Origin: JAAZIN01 sp964464625
GTDB lineage: Bacteria; Bacillota; Dethiobacteria; DTU022
DNA length: 64,000 nt
Assembly: GCA_964464625.1 (NCBI GenBank)
Contig: CAYXKD010000003.1
Location: 34,374-98,373 of the forward strand
Reading direction: 5' to 3'
Shown here: piece after piece, positions 15,304-25,031 of the stretch
Layout: every line of letters starts with the position of its first letter
Numbering within the stretch: position 1 is the first letter of the stretch
The notes under the pieces: generated by a model
The model's database searches: none
Told to the model about the DNA's origin: nothing
What the model saw: only the letters and a program-made list of their open reading frames with translations
Translations under genes and position numbers: made by a program

Positions 15304-17484
15304 ATGTCTGTGCGGATGGAAGGGACAACTTGTGCCCATGAAGCCACATCTACTGCCGCAGAAGGTAGTCAGGAACGGCTCAATGCATTGAGATCATTTT
15401 ACCAAAAGGGAGAGGCTCTCTTCAGCGCGCCCAATATCCTGCTGGCGCTGGCGGGTTTCTTATTGGGCAGAGCCGAAATTCTTGGTGAAATTGCTCCTTT
15501 TGGAGCGGTGTTCTGGCTCATTGTATTGCGGGAAAAACCGAAGTATAGCTTCCTGGTGGCGGCGGCTGTCCTCGCAGGCCGGGCAACAACAGATGTTGGT
15601 GTTCCGGGAGCATTCATCCTCCTGGGGGCGATGGCGGTGGTCTGGTTCATGGAGGGCTTATTTCTCAAGATGTTCAAACGGAGGAGCCCCTTGCTGCCGG
15701 CAACCGCGGTGCTGGTAGCTTTGAGCCGGTTCTCTCTCCTGCTAAGCGCTCCCCAACTCCTGGATGCTCTCTTCCTGGCACTGGAGATGATCATGGGCTT
15801 CCTGGCAGCAGTGGTTATGCTGCCGGCGTTGCGCCCTATCGATTTTCTTCCGCGCAGCCGGGACAGACCGGTCGTGGAACAGGAAGAACTGCTTGCTCTT
15901 TTTCTCTTATTTTTTCTGGCCATGTTCGGCTTGAAAAATGTTTCCGCGGCAGGCTTATCCGTAGAAGCCGCCGTCTGTTACCTTTTTCTTTTGATTTCAG
16001 CCTACCTGTTGGGAGTAGGCTGGGGCGCCGCGATGGGAATAATTTCAGGGACAATACTGGGGTTGGGGAACCCCTACTTCTACCTTTATATAGGGTCCCT
16101 CTCCTTTAGCGGCTTTTGGACCGGGCTGCTTAAGCCCTTCGGCCGGTGGGGCTCTGCAGCAGGGTTTCTCTTCTCATTGCCGGTGCTTTTTCTGCTGGCC
16201 CCCGGGGAGACGCCGGGACTCTACTGGAGGGAAGGCCTGCTCTCCCTCGTTGTATTCCTGGCGATCCCGGCACAAAGGCTCCGCAAGCTGACTCTCCAGC
16301 TGCAGGGTCTGGGATTGGGGGAAAGTGAAAAAACGCAAGAAAAGACACGTCAGGCTGTTACCGGACGGATCCGGCACCTGGCAAAGCTGTTCAGTGAACT
16401 ATCACTGGGCTTCGGGCAGACCACTGCGGCCAGGGAGAGCCGCGAAGAAGATGAGAGATCCTCACTGCTGGAGGATCTGATGAACCGCGTTTGCCGCTCC
16501 TGTTTGTTTCGGAGGCGCTGCTGGGAGAAGGACCTGCACAGCCATCACCGCCTGGTTCTCGACCTGTTGGAGCGCGCTGAAATAGAAGGGAAGGTGGTAA
16601 TGGCTCATCTGCCTGCCACCTTTCGGGACAGATGTCATCAGCCTGAAGTGCTGGTGGAGGCGATCAACAATCTGCAGGAGCTGATGGTGGTAAACCGGTT
16701 TTGGGAGCAAAAGGTTAGGGAGGGGAAGGAGCTGGTTTCGGGCCAGCTGCAAGGCCTTGCAGAAGTAATGCATGACCTGGCCCGTGAAGTCGAAGAAGAC
16801 CGGTTTCCTCCCGGCGTGGGTGGGCAGGCACCCCTCTTCAACCTTGAGATCGGTCTGGCCCAGAAAGCGGGATGGAATCAGCAGGTCTGCGGAGATTATT
16901 ACAGCCTCCTCGAGTTGGGTGTAAGGGAACAGGTGATTATCCTTAGCGACGGGATGGGCAATGGACCCCGCGCAGCGGCGGAAAGTAAGGCGACCATCGT
17001 CATGTTGGAACGCCTGCTGGAAGCGGGTTTCAACAAAGAGGTGGTGCTGCGCAGCGTCAACTCACTGCTGCAGCTGCGCAGGGGTGATGAAACATTTGCC
17101 ACCGTGGACATGGCCCTCATTGACCTGGTCGAAGGAGAGCTGGAACTTTTGAAGATTGGAGCTGCTCCCAGCATGATCAAGCGGGAAAAGGAGGTGTTTG
17201 CCATAGGATCACCTTCGCTTCCGCTGGGAATCATCTCCAGGATGGAGGTTGAGAGCTATTTGGAAAAGCTCCAACCAAATGATCTGCTGGTACTGGTTAC
17301 CGATGGGGCCGGTGCTCCTGATGGGGAGCTTTCATGGTTGGTTTCTTTTCTCCGCATGATGGAAAACAGTCCGCCGCAAATCGTGGCCGACCGGATTTTG
17401 GAAGAAGCGGCTCGCCGTTCCGGCGGCCCCTTGCGGGACGACTTGACGGTTGCCGCCTGCAGGCTCATAAGTCTGAAGCGGTAA
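15304..17484 (+). CDS. spoIIE: Stage II sporulation protein E (SpoIIE phosphatase)
   Basis: Membrane-bound PP2C phosphatase that dephosphorylates SpoIIAA and so switches on sigma F in the forespore; it also binds FtsZ at the polar septum. The 726 residues (about 100 fewer than Bacillus) comprise an N-terminal region with about ten membrane segments (residues 40-325), a central oligomerisation region (330-510) with a Cys cluster VCRSCLFRRRCW, and a PP2C domain with metal-binding SDGMGNGPRA near 546-555 and DDLTVAA near 711. ATG 15304 follows GGAGGAGG. Terminators on both sides make it a single-gene unit. Confidence 0.96.
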   Translation: MSVRMEGTTCAHEATSTAAEGSQERLNALRSFYQKGEALFSAPNILLALAGFLLGRAEILGEIAPFGAVFWLIVLREKPKYSFLVAAAVLAGRATTDVGVPGAFILLGAMAVVWFMEGLFLKMFKRRSPLLPATAVLVALSRFSLLLSAPQLLDALFLALEMIMGFLAAVVMLPALRPIDFLPRSRDRPVVEQEELLALFLLFFLAMFGLKNVSAAGLSVEAAVCYLFLLISAYLLGVGWGAAMGIISGTILGLGNPYFYLYIGSLSFSGFWTGLLKPFGRWGSAAGFLFSLPVLFLLAPGETPGLYWREGLLSLVVFLAIPAQRLRKLTLQLQGLGLGESEKTQEKTRQAVTGRIRHLAKLFSELSLGFGQTTAARESREEDERSSLLEDLMNRVCRSCLFRRRCWEKDLHSHHRLVLDLLERAEIEGKVVMAHLPATFRDRCHQPEVLVEAINNLQELMVVNRFWEQKVREGKELVSGQLQGLAEVMHDLAREVEEDRFPPGVGGQAPLFNLEIGLAQKAGWNQQVCGDYYSLLELGVREQVIILSDGMGNGPRAAAESKATIVMLERLLEAGFNKEVVLRSVNSLLQLRRGDETFATVDMALIDLVEGELELLKIGAAPSMIKREKEVFAIGSPSLPLGIISRMEVESYLEKLQPNDLLVLVTDGAGAPDGELSWLVSFLRMMENSPPQIVADRILEEAARRSGGPLRDDLTVAACRLISLKR

Positions 17485-17516
17485 AGGGAAAAGAGGCTGC
17501 CGCCCGAATGAAATAA

Positions 17517-17560
17517 ATGCAACCTTTGAACAGGGGTTCAAGGGTTGCATTTTATTTATT
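17517..17560 (+). terminator. Strong terminator after spoIIE
   Basis: A 15-base stem (17517-17531 with 17536-17550, one G-T pair, AGGG loop) is followed by TTTATTTATTTTA. Confidence 0.9.
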
Positions 17561-17875
17561 TTATCCCCGCAGTCTATACTATGGTAAAATAATAAGTAGA
17601 AGAAACAGGAAGCCGGAAGTCAGAGGCAGGAAAAGCTGAGCGATCATTTCCTAGGGTGCGGCAAGATAAACTACAAAAAATAGGAATCATTTTTTGCAGG
17701 TTATATGTAGAGTTGCGGCGGTGTGCTGAGTAGCGCTGCTATCCAGTGTAAAAAACCTCGCCAATTGAATGTTTGAATGATGGTATGTAATTCCATTTTG
17801 TCCTGAGTGAAATAAAGGATCTCAGGAAAGTATGCTAACAGGAGGAGTGCAGCTGGAGGTAGCTGCGTATTAATT
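17561..17875. other. Intergenic region spoIIE-tilS, no gene found
   Basis: About 315 bases with no coding sequence. Bacillus has yabS and yabT here; neither is present. I see an extended -10-like TGGTAAAAT at 17582-17590, and a small hairpin TCCTGAG (17801-17807) / CTCAGGA (17821-17827) in the presumed tilS leader. No tRNA or known riboswitch motif was recognised. Confidence 0.5.
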
Positions 17876-19303
17876 ATGCTTGTTGAAAAGGTAGCCCGCT
17901 ATGTCGAACAGCACAGTCTTATTCAGGAGGGCGACCGCTTGCTTGTTGCTGTTTCGGGGGGGCCTGATTCGCTCTGTATGCTTCATATTTTGCGCGCCCT
18001 GGCGCCTCGCTACAGGCTGACCCTTGTTGTTGCTCATCTTGACCACTGCATCAGGCCTGAAGCAAGAGAGGAGGCTGAGGCAGTGAGTGCTCTGGCTGCC
18101 CACTGGTCGTTGCCTTTTGAAGGGGCCGCTATCGATGTACCCGCCTTTCGTAAGGGCCGTAGATTTTCAGCTTCGGAAGCCTCACGAGTTGTCCGCTTTC
18201 AGTTTTTGACGAAGGCGGCTAAAAAACATGGAACCCGCAAAATCGCCCTGGGACAGCAGCTGGACGATCAGGCGGAGACGGTGCTTTTTAACCTGCTCAG
18301 GGGTACCGGGCCAGGTGGGCTTGCCGGGATCCTGCCGAAGCGAACGTTTGGTCCGGTGGAGCTGATCCGCCCCCTGCTGTGTATTTCGCGGCGGGAAATT
18401 GAGTGCTACTGCCGGGATCAGGGTCTAAAGCCTGCCCTGGATGCAAGCAACCTGAAGACCGACTATACTCGCAACCGGATCCGCCTGGAATTGATTCCCT
18501 ACCTGGAGGAGAGATACAATCACAATTTGAAACCCTCTCTGGCACAATTGGCCTCCATGATTGCAGCAGACCGTGCCTACCTTGAAGCAAAGACGAAAGA
18601 AATGTTTGCGCAGGTAACTCGCAGGGAAAAGGATAAACTGATTCTGGATAGGGATGTTTTCAACTCTCTACATCCATCGCTGCGCGGACGTGTCGCTTAC
18701 CGTGCGCTTCTGCAATTTGTTCCGGGAAGAAGAATCGGCAGGCGACAGGTTGAACAGATAGTGGACCTGGCACAGAAGTCCGGCCCGTCGCAGGAATTGT
18801 CCCTGCCGGGCAGCGCCCGGGCGTTTCGTTCTTACGGACATTTAATCCTGACAACGGCAAAGCCGGCAAAAAAAGGGGGTTTTTCTGATAGGCCTATGCA
18901 TATCCCGGGGTGTACCCAGCTTCCCGGGGGATCTTTTCATGTGGAAGCCTCTTTTATAAATCCCGGCGAATTGAACTGGCCTCCGCTGCCGCAACAGGCC
19001 TATCTGGATTACAATTCTTTGCCCTCTCCCCTACTGCTTCGTTCACGCTGGCCCGGGGCACGATTTCACCCTCAGGGTGCGCCCGGTGCAAAAAAGTTAA
19101 AAGATTTTTTAATCGATCATAAGGTTCCACGGCATCGCAGAGACAACCACCCGCTGGTGACAGCAGGCGATAAGATAATCTGGGTGATGGGAATACGCAT
19201 TGGCCACCCCTATCGTGTAACAGGCAATACATCGAATGTACTGGTTCTGGAAATAAAAAAAACAATGCAGGGGAGGGGCTCCGTTGAAAAAGGAGAAACT
19301 TGA
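17876..19303 (+). CDS. tilS: tRNA(Ile)-lysidine synthase
   Basis: Converts C34 of the CAU anticodon of tRNA-Ile2 to lysidine so that it reads AUA. The PP-loop motif SGGPDS is at about residues 28-33 and the N-type ATP pyrophosphatase core continues to about residue 215, with GQQLDDQAETVLFNLLRGTG. The substrate-binding and C-terminal TilS domains follow (ending RWPGARFHPQG, KKLKDFLIDHKVPRHRRD). The 475 residues are normal. ATG 17876 has GGAGGT fifteen bases upstream, rather far. The gene end overlaps hpt by 20 bases, an old and conserved pair. Confidence 0.95.
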   Translation: MLVEKVARYVEQHSLIQEGDRLLVAVSGGPDSLCMLHILRALAPRYRLTLVVAHLDHCIRPEAREEAEAVSALAAHWSLPFEGAAIDVPAFRKGRRFSASEASRVVRFQFLTKAAKKHGTRKIALGQQLDDQAETVLFNLLRGTGPGGLAGILPKRTFGPVELIRPLLCISRREIECYCRDQGLKPALDASNLKTDYTRNRIRLELIPYLEERYNHNLKPSLAQLASMIAADRAYLEAKTKEMFAQVTRREKDKLILDRDVFNSLHPSLRGRVAYRALLQFVPGRRIGRRQVEQIVDLAQKSGPSQELSLPGSARAFRSYGHLILTTAKPAKKGGFSDRPMHIPGCTQLPGGSFHVEASFINPGELNWPPLPQQAYLDYNSLPSPLLLRSRWPGARFHPQGAPGAKKLKDFLIDHKVPRHRRDNHPLVTAGDKIIWVMGIRIGHPYRVTGNTSNVLVLEIKKTMQGRGSVEKGET

Positions 19304-19817
19304 AGTGCTTCTTGATGAGCAGGTCATCGCCCGCCGGGTGGCTGAGCTGGCTGATCAGATTTCTGCTGAATACGAAGGAAAAAAATTGTTGCTTATATGT
19401 GTGCTGAAAGGCGCTGTAATTTTTACAAGCGATTTGATGCGGCGGTTAAAAATACCGGTAGAGATCGATTTTATTGCTGTTTCCAGTTATGGATCGGATA
19501 CTGCTTCATCGGGCGTGGTCCGCATTCTCAAAGATCTTGAAAGCAGTATCAGAGGCAAAGATGTCCTCATTGTTGAGGATATCGTAGATACCGGGTTAAC
19601 TTTAAACTATCTCCAAAAAAATCTACTTAGCCGGCAGCCGCGATCTCTTAAAGTAGTCACACTTCTTGATAAACCGGCCCGGCGTCAGGTGGAATTTATA
19701 CCTGATTACTGCGGATTTGAAATTCCCGATCGCTTTGTGATCGGCTACGGCCTCGATTTTAACGAGGATTATCGCCAGCTGGAAGGAATATATGTTCTTG
19801 TTTCTGAGCCCTCATGA
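19284..19817 (+). CDS. hpt: Hypoxanthine-guanine phosphoribosyltransferase
   Basis: Purine salvage enzyme making IMP/GMP from hypoxanthine/guanine and PRPP. The PRPP loop VLIVEDIVDTGLTL lies near residues 94-107, with VDFIAVSSYG-type flexible loop sequence upstream and DRFVIGYGLDFNEDYR near the C-terminus. The 177-residue length is normal. It starts with TTG at 19284 inside the end of tilS, with GGGGAGGGG upstream. The tilS-hpt-ftsH order equals Bacillus. Confidence 0.96.
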   Translation: MKKEKLEVLLDEQVIARRVAELADQISAEYEGKKLLLICVLKGAVIFTSDLMRRLKIPVEIDFIAVSSYGSDTASSGVVRILKDLESSIRGKDVLIVEDIVDTGLTLNYLQKNLLSRQPRSLKVVTLLDKPARRQVEFIPDYCGFEIPDRFVIGYGLDFNEDYRQLEGIYVLVSEPS

Positions 19818-19889
19818 CCCTTGTCCCTGCAGACAGGGTATCTAACCAAGGGTAGACAGACAAGCTGGCGGCAGCAAAAATTATCCGTG

Positions 19890-19918
19890 TTGCCTATGGA
19901 TATACGGTATGTTAGAAT
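19890..19918 (+). promoter_or_regulatory. Promoter of ftsH
   Basis: TTGCCT at 19890-19895, 17-base spacer, TAGAAT at 19913-19918. It lies 45 bases before the ftsH start. Confidence 0.55.
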
Positions 19919-19963
19919 AAAGAAGCAAAAATCTTGATCTTGCTGTGGGAGGAGGTTGGCAAG

Positions 19964-21931
19964 ATGCAGCTGTTTAGACGCCAGATACTATTCTATCTTA
20001 TTATAGCTCTGCTCTTTTTCTTCGGAATGAGGCTCCTGTACAACACCGGAACAGCTCCCGAGCAGATCTCTTATAATAATTTTATCGAGCAGGTTGAAAC
20101 CAACAGGGTAAAAAAGGTTATTCTTTATGGCGATGAGATCGAGGCTGAGCTGAAAGACGGCCGGGCCGTTGTTTCAACCCGTCCGGGCGATCACAACCTG
20201 AGCGATATTCTCCTGGAGAAAAATATTGAATATGAAACCAATCCCCCGCGGGGTCCCAGCTGGTGGCAGACCGCTCTTACCTATGCCATACCCTTCCTGC
20301 TGCTCATCGGACTTTTCTTCTTTTTTATGCAACAGACACAGGGCGGTGGCAGCAAGGTGATGAACTTTGGTAAAAGCCGGGCCCGGCTTCACGAAGGTAA
20401 TAGGAAAAAAGTTACTTTTAGTGATGTTGCAGGTGCTGATGAGGAGAAGGCTGAACTGGCAGAAGTGGTTGACTTTCTCGCTGATCCCCGTAAATATATC
20501 GAGCTGGGGGCACGCATACCGAAGGGGATATTGCTGGTGGGACCTCCGGGGACAGGGAAAACCCTTCTAGCCCGTGCAGTGGCCGGCGAGGCGGGAGTGC
20601 CATTTTTTAGTATTAGCGGTTCCGATTTTGTGGAGATGTTTGTAGGAGTAGGAGCATCGCGGGTGCGCGATCTTTTTGAAAACGCAAAAAAGAGCTCACC
20701 CTGTATTGTCTTTATTGACGAAATTGATGCGGTGGGACGGCAGCGAGGCGCCGGTCTGGGTGGAGGCCATGATGAACGTGAGCAGACTCTGAACCAGCTT
20801 CTGGTGGAGATGGATGGCTTTGATGTAAATGAAGGGATTATTATTCTGGCGGCGACAAACCGCCCGGATATTCTTGATCCCGCCTTGCTTCGTCCAGGTC
20901 GTTTTGACCGGGAAATAGCTGTGGGGGTGCCTGATGTAAGAGGGCGCGAAGAGATTCTGAAGGTGCATACCCGCAACAAGCCTCTTGCTGAGGGGATTAG
21001 CCTGCGGGATATTGCCCGGGCCACTCCCGGTTTTACCGGGGCCGACCTGGAGAACGTGGTCAATGAAGCAGCTCTTTTAACGGCGCGTACCGGTGGCAAG
21101 CGCGTAGGTAAAAAAGAGATCGAGGAAGCTGTTGAGCGGGTTATTGCAGGAACCCAGAAACGGAGCCGGGTGATCAGCGAATTTGAAAAGAAAATTGTTT
21201 CTTTCCACGAAGCGGGTCATGCCCTTGTAGGTTACCTGCTTCCGCATACCGATCCGGTGCATAAAGTTTCGATTATCCCCCGTGGGCGGGCTGGCGGATA
21301 CACGCTCATGTTTCCTGAAGAAGATCGCTATTTCATGACCCGCTCCGAGCTCCTGGATCGTGTTACCACCTTGCTTGCTGGAAGGGTTGCGGAGAAACTG
21401 GTTCTCGACGAGATCAGCACAGGTGCACAAAACGATCTGGAGAGAGCCACATCCATTGTCCGGCAAATGATTATGGAGTACGGCATGAGTGATTCATTGG
21501 GTCCGATTACCCTGGGCCATAAGCATGATCAGGTCTTCCTGGGACGGGATATTGGCCGGGACCGCGATTATAGTGAAGAGATCGCCAAGGCAATCGATCA
21601 TGAAATCCGCCGGACCATCGATCAATGCTACGAGCGGGCCAGAGAGATTCTGGAGGAAAACCGTGACAAGCTCGACCTGATTGCCCAGGCGCTTTTGGAA
21701 AAAGAAACCCTTGATGCCGGGGAGATTACCGCTCTTGTTGAGGGAAGAAGCCTTGCTGAACTTGAAGCCGGCCGCCGTGAAAAAGAAAAGGCGGATGCGG
21801 CCAGAGCTGAAGGTGCTGTCCGCCCTGAACGCCGTGGTGAAACAAAATCACCGGGAAAAACCAAAGTACAACCCTGTACCTCTTTTCAGCAAAGTGAACC
21901 TGTCGACACACCGTCCGAAGAGCCCTCCTGA
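19964..21931 (+). CDS. ftsH: ATP-dependent zinc metalloprotease FtsH
   Basis: Membrane-anchored AAA+ protease for quality control of membrane proteins and regulators. Two membrane segments (about residues 7-25 and 105-124) flank an extracytoplasmic loop. The AAA domain has Walker A GPPGTGKT near 193-200 and Walker B VFIDEIDA, and the zinc site is HEAGH near 415-419. The 655 residues end in a hydrophilic tail. I chose ATG 19964 because TGGGAGGAGG precedes it; an in-frame ATG at 19934 would add ten residues without a ribosome site. Confidence 0.97.
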   Translation: MQLFRRQILFYLIIALLFFFGMRLLYNTGTAPEQISYNNFIEQVETNRVKKVILYGDEIEAELKDGRAVVSTRPGDHNLSDILLEKNIEYETNPPRGPSWWQTALTYAIPFLLLIGLFFFFMQQTQGGGSKVMNFGKSRARLHEGNRKKVTFSDVAGADEEKAELAEVVDFLADPRKYIELGARIPKGILLVGPPGTGKTLLARAVAGEAGVPFFSISGSDFVEMFVGVGASRVRDLFENAKKSSPCIVFIDEIDAVGRQRGAGLGGGHDEREQTLNQLLVEMDGFDVNEGIIILAATNRPDILDPALLRPGRFDREIAVGVPDVRGREEILKVHTRNKPLAEGISLRDIARATPGFTGADLENVVNEAALLTARTGGKRVGKKEIEEAVERVIAGTQKRSRVISEFEKKIVSFHEAGHALVGYLLPHTDPVHKVSIIPRGRAGGYTLMFPEEDRYFMTRSELLDRVTTLLAGRVAEKLVLDEISTGAQNDLERATSIVRQMIMEYGMSDSLGPITLGHKHDQVFLGRDIGRDRDYSEEIAKAIDHEIRRTIDQCYERAREILEENRDKLDLIAQALLEKETLDAGEITALVEGRSLAELEAGRREKEKADAARAEGAVRPERRGETKSPGKTKVQPCTSFQQSEPVDTPSEEPS

Positions 21932-21942
21932 TGCCAATAAGG

Positions 21943-21970
21943 GGCTGCCCACCGGGGCAGCCTTTTTATT
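21943..21970 (+). terminator. Rho-independent terminator after ftsH
   Basis: GGCTGCCC (21943-21950), loop ACCG, GGGCAGCC (21955-21962), then TTTTTATTTT. Confidence 0.9.
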
Positions 21971-21998
21971 TTCACAAAAGAAAACAGGGGAAGGTGGT

Positions 21999-22946
21999 AT
22001 GCCTGTGGGTGGAATTACAGAAATAGAAGGGTTTAGTGTGGGTGTTTACACGGATAGGGAGGCAGCAACGGGAGTAACGGTCATCCTTGCCGAAGAAGGC
22101 GCCCGTGCTGCTGTGGATGTGCGGGGCTCTGCTCCCGGGACCAGGGAGACCGATCTTTTGCGGCCCTCGCAGCTTGTTGAGGAGGTTCAAGCGATCCTTT
22201 TGGCAGGTGGCAGCGCTTTCGGTCTTGATGCTGCCAGTGGGGTAATGCGCTATCTTGAAGAGCGGGGCAGGGGCTATGTCACCGGTCCTCTTCGCGTACC
22301 TATTGTTCCGGCGGCAATTTTATTTGATCTTTTTATCGGCGATATGAATATACGTCCAGATGCAGAAATGGGCTATCAGGCTTGCCTGAATGCCTCGGCA
22401 GGGCCGGTTCCGGAGGGTTCTGTGGGGGCTGGGACCGGGGCTACCGTAGGTAAAATCTACGGTCCGCTGCAGGCTGTTAAGTCAGGACAAGGAAGCAGCT
22501 CCAGACGTTGCGGCAATCTTATTGTCGCCGCATTGGTGGCGGTGAATGCTTTTGGCGATGTACTTGGCCGCGGCGGCGAACTGCTGGCCGGACCGCGCAA
22601 CCCTGAAACAGGGGTTATGGAGCGCACCGCTGAGCTGATGCAGGGAGGAAGCCTTTCCGGTTTTCCCGGAAATACCACCCTCGGAGTGGTAGCTACAAAC
22701 GGCTGCTTTAGCAGGGAGGCACTTGGTAAAATTGCCCAGATGGCTCATAACGGGCTGGCCCGGTCGATTTGGCCGGTCCACACGATGTGGGATGGCGATA
22801 TCATATTTAGCCTTTCACGGGGAGAGGTGGATGCTGATATCAGCCTGGCCGGGACCATGGCGGCGGAAGCGGTCTCCGCAGCTGTTGAAAGAGCTATTTT
22901 AACGGCTGCGTCTCTATGCGGTATCCCTTCGGCGGCGAAGCAATAA
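21999..22946 (+). CDS. P1-family (DmpA/S58-like) peptidase
   Basis: A 315-residue N-terminal-nucleophile type hydrolase of the DmpA / L-aminopeptidase family, members of which cut themselves before a Ser/Thr. Visible landmarks are ILAEEGARAAVDVRGSAPGT at the N-terminus, ILLAGGSAFGLDAASGVM (about 66-83), GAGTGATVGKI, and the predicted cleavage/nucleophile region GNTTLGVVATN near 222-232. I chose ATG 21999 behind GGAAGGTGG; the frame stays open upstream through ftsH but that part is meaningless. It lies right after the ftsH terminator. The substrate is unknown; relatives act on small peptides or amides. Confidence 0.88.
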   Translation: MPVGGITEIEGFSVGVYTDREAATGVTVILAEEGARAAVDVRGSAPGTRETDLLRPSQLVEEVQAILLAGGSAFGLDAASGVMRYLEERGRGYVTGPLRVPIVPAAILFDLFIGDMNIRPDAEMGYQACLNASAGPVPEGSVGAGTGATVGKIYGPLQAVKSGQGSSSRRCGNLIVAALVAVNAFGDVLGRGGELLAGPRNPETGVMERTAELMQGGSLSGFPGNTTLGVVATNGCFSREALGKIAQMAHNGLARSIWPVHTMWDGDIIFSLSRGEVDADISLAGTMAAEAVSAAVERAILTAASLCGIPSAAKQ

Positions 22947-23080
22947 GTTTTTAAATAATTAAGTGAATGAAATAACTTGTGGCAGGAATTAAGGCGAACT
23001 TGTTGAATAGAATATTCATAATGCCGATAAAGTAGGAGGTTAAGGCAAAAACCAATTAAAATTTAAAAGGAGGTTTTTCT

Positions 23081-24844
23081 ATGCCATTGGATCCGACCAA
23101 ACATGCCGATTGGGAAATAGCCGAAGCGGCAGAGGCTACCATGAAAACAGTGTACCAGCTGCGTGATGAGCTGGGCCTGGAAGAGGAAGAACTGTTACCA
23201 CATGGGCATTATGTAGCGAAGGTGGACTACAAAAAGGTTCTGGAGAGGTTGAAGGATCGCCCTGACGGCAAGTATGTCAATGTTACAGCTATTACGCCCA
23301 CACCTTTGGGCGAAGGAAAGTCGACCACCACCATGGGCCTTGCCCAGGGGATGGGGAAGCGGGGCAAAAATGTTTTTGCCACAATTCGCCAGCCCTCCGG
23401 AGGGCCGACGATGAACGTGAAGGGTTCCGCCGCTGGCGGTGGGCTGTCGCAGTGTATTCCATTGACTCCCTTTTCCCTGGGGCTGACCGGTGATATCAAT
23501 GCGGTGATGAACGCTCACAACCTGGCTATGGTCGCGGTAACTTCGCGGTTACAGCATGAATTTAATGCGACGGATGCTTTTCTAGAGCGCAGGGGGTTGG
23601 AGCGGTTAAATATCGATCCCCGCAATGTTGAGATGAAATGGATCATCGATTTTTGCGCCCAGGCTCTGCGTAATATCATTATCGGCCTGGGTACCAGGAG
23701 AGACGGCCTGATGATGCAGTCAGGTTTTGCTATCGCTGTTTCCTCTGAAGTTATGGCGATTCTGGCTATGGCTAAAGATCTGGATGATATGCGCCAGCGC
23801 ATGGGCCGCATTGTTGTCGCTTACGATAAGCGCGGCAATCCCATCACCACCGAAGAGCTGGGCGTCGCCGGAGCAATGACCGCCTGGATGGTAGAGGCGA
23901 TCAACCCGAACCTGATGCAGACTTTGGAGGGGCAGCCCACCTTTGTTCATGCCGGCCCCTTTGCCAACATCGCAGTTGGACAGTCCTCCATTATCGCTGA
24001 CCGGGTGGCGTTGAAGCTCTCCGATTATGTTCTCACTGAGTCGGGTTTTGCTGCCGATATCGGCTTTGAGAAATTTTGGAACATCAAATGCCGTGAATCG
24101 GGACTGACGCCGCATTGCGCGGTGATCGTGGCGACAATCAGGGCACTGAAGTGCCATGGAGGAGCGCCGCTGCCGCTGCCGGGACAGCCCCTTGATCCTG
24201 CTTACAATGAAGAGCAGCTGGAATGGGTGGAGGCGGGCTGTGAAAACCTTATCCACCATGTCAACACAGTGAAAAAAGCAGGGATCAGCCCGGTGGTCTG
24301 TATCAATGCTTTCCACACTGATACCGAAAACGAGATCAAACTGGTCCGCCGCCTCGCCGAGGAGGCTGGAGCCCGTGTTGCTCTTTCGAAGCACTGGCAA
24401 TTTGGCGGTGAAGGAGCACTTGAACTGGCTGATGCGGTTATCGAAGCCTGCGACGAGCCCAGCAACTTCCGCTTCCTTTACGAGCTGGAGACCCCGTTGC
24501 GCGAGCGCATTGATCTCATTGCCAGGGAAGTTTACGGCGCCGATGGAGTGGAGTATTCTCCCGAGGCCCTGGAGAAGGCAAAGCGGATGGAGAAGGATCC
24601 CGCTATGCAGAAGCTGGGCACCTGCATGGTCAAGACCCACCTCAGCCTTTCTGACGATCCCTTGATCAAGGGTGTGCCCAAGGGATGGAAGCTTTACATC
24701 AGAGATATCCTTACTTACGGTGGGGCCGGTTTTGTTGTTCCTGTGGCCGGAGCAATCTCGCTCATGCCCGGTACTGCGGCTAACCCTGCATTCATGAACG
24801 TTGATGTGGATGTGGAAACAGGCAAGGTTAAAGGGCTGTTTTAA
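23081..24844 (+). CDS. fhs: Formate-tetrahydrofolate ligase
   Basis: Makes 10-formyl-THF from formate, THF and ATP; part of the methyl branch of the Wood-Ljungdahl pathway and of one-carbon supply. The P-loop TPLGEGKSTTT starts near residue 73, followed by RQPSGGPTMNVKGSAAGGG. The C-terminus LMPGTAANPAFMNVDVD is typical. The 587 residues exceed the usual 555-560, the excess being an acidic N-terminal stretch (EEEELLPHGHYVAKVDY) that I take as a longer family variant. AAAAGGAGG precedes the ATG. No folate riboswitch was recognised in the 134-base leader. Neighbouring folate genes fit its cofactor need. Confidence 0.97.
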   Translation: MPLDPTKHADWEIAEAAEATMKTVYQLRDELGLEEEELLPHGHYVAKVDYKKVLERLKDRPDGKYVNVTAITPTPLGEGKSTTTMGLAQGMGKRGKNVFATIRQPSGGPTMNVKGSAAGGGLSQCIPLTPFSLGLTGDINAVMNAHNLAMVAVTSRLQHEFNATDAFLERRGLERLNIDPRNVEMKWIIDFCAQALRNIIIGLGTRRDGLMMQSGFAIAVSSEVMAILAMAKDLDDMRQRMGRIVVAYDKRGNPITTEELGVAGAMTAWMVEAINPNLMQTLEGQPTFVHAGPFANIAVGQSSIIADRVALKLSDYVLTESGFAADIGFEKFWNIKCRESGLTPHCAVIVATIRALKCHGGAPLPLPGQPLDPAYNEEQLEWVEAGCENLIHHVNTVKKAGISPVVCINAFHTDTENEIKLVRRLAEEAGARVALSKHWQFGGEGALELADAVIEACDEPSNFRFLYELETPLRERIDLIAREVYGADGVEYSPEALEKAKRMEKDPAMQKLGTCMVKTHLSLSDDPLIKGVPKGWKLYIRDILTYGGAGFVVPVAGAISLMPGTAANPAFMNVDVDVETGKVKGLF

Positions 24845-24877
24845 TAGGGAACTCTAGATCTGGCTTCTGAATTAAGT

Positions 24878-24910
24878 AGCGGGGTGTGCCCTATAAGGGC
24901 GCACCCCGCT
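24878..24910. terminator. Stem-loop between convergent fhs and folK
   Basis: A 14-base stem (24878-24891 with 24897-24910, one G-T pair) around TATAA. The T-tract on either side is poor, but the position between convergent genes suggests a shared terminator. Confidence 0.7.
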
Positions 24911-25031
24911 TAACTTTGCCTGGAAAGTTTAAGAGGTCATCTTGAAAAGAGTGGAAACGGTTCTCCTGTTTTCTTCCTTGTCTGATGACGGCGCTTCTGC
25001 TCCCTCTCTTCTCTCCCACCTGGAGCTTCCA

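Noticed and set aside
17561..17875. Possible small structured RNA between spoIIE and tilS
   Set aside because: I compared it by eye with SRP RNA, RNase P RNA, tmRNA and tRNA landmarks and found none; only a 7-base hairpin is evident.
22947..23080. Possible tetrahydrofolate riboswitch before fhs
   Set aside because: The leader is AT-rich and short, and the conserved core sequences of known THF riboswitches are not visible.
23720..24640. A 306-codon - strand frame, and another at 20389-21099
   Set aside because: Antisense shadows of fhs and ftsH, both highly conserved; no ribosome site or recognisable domain.
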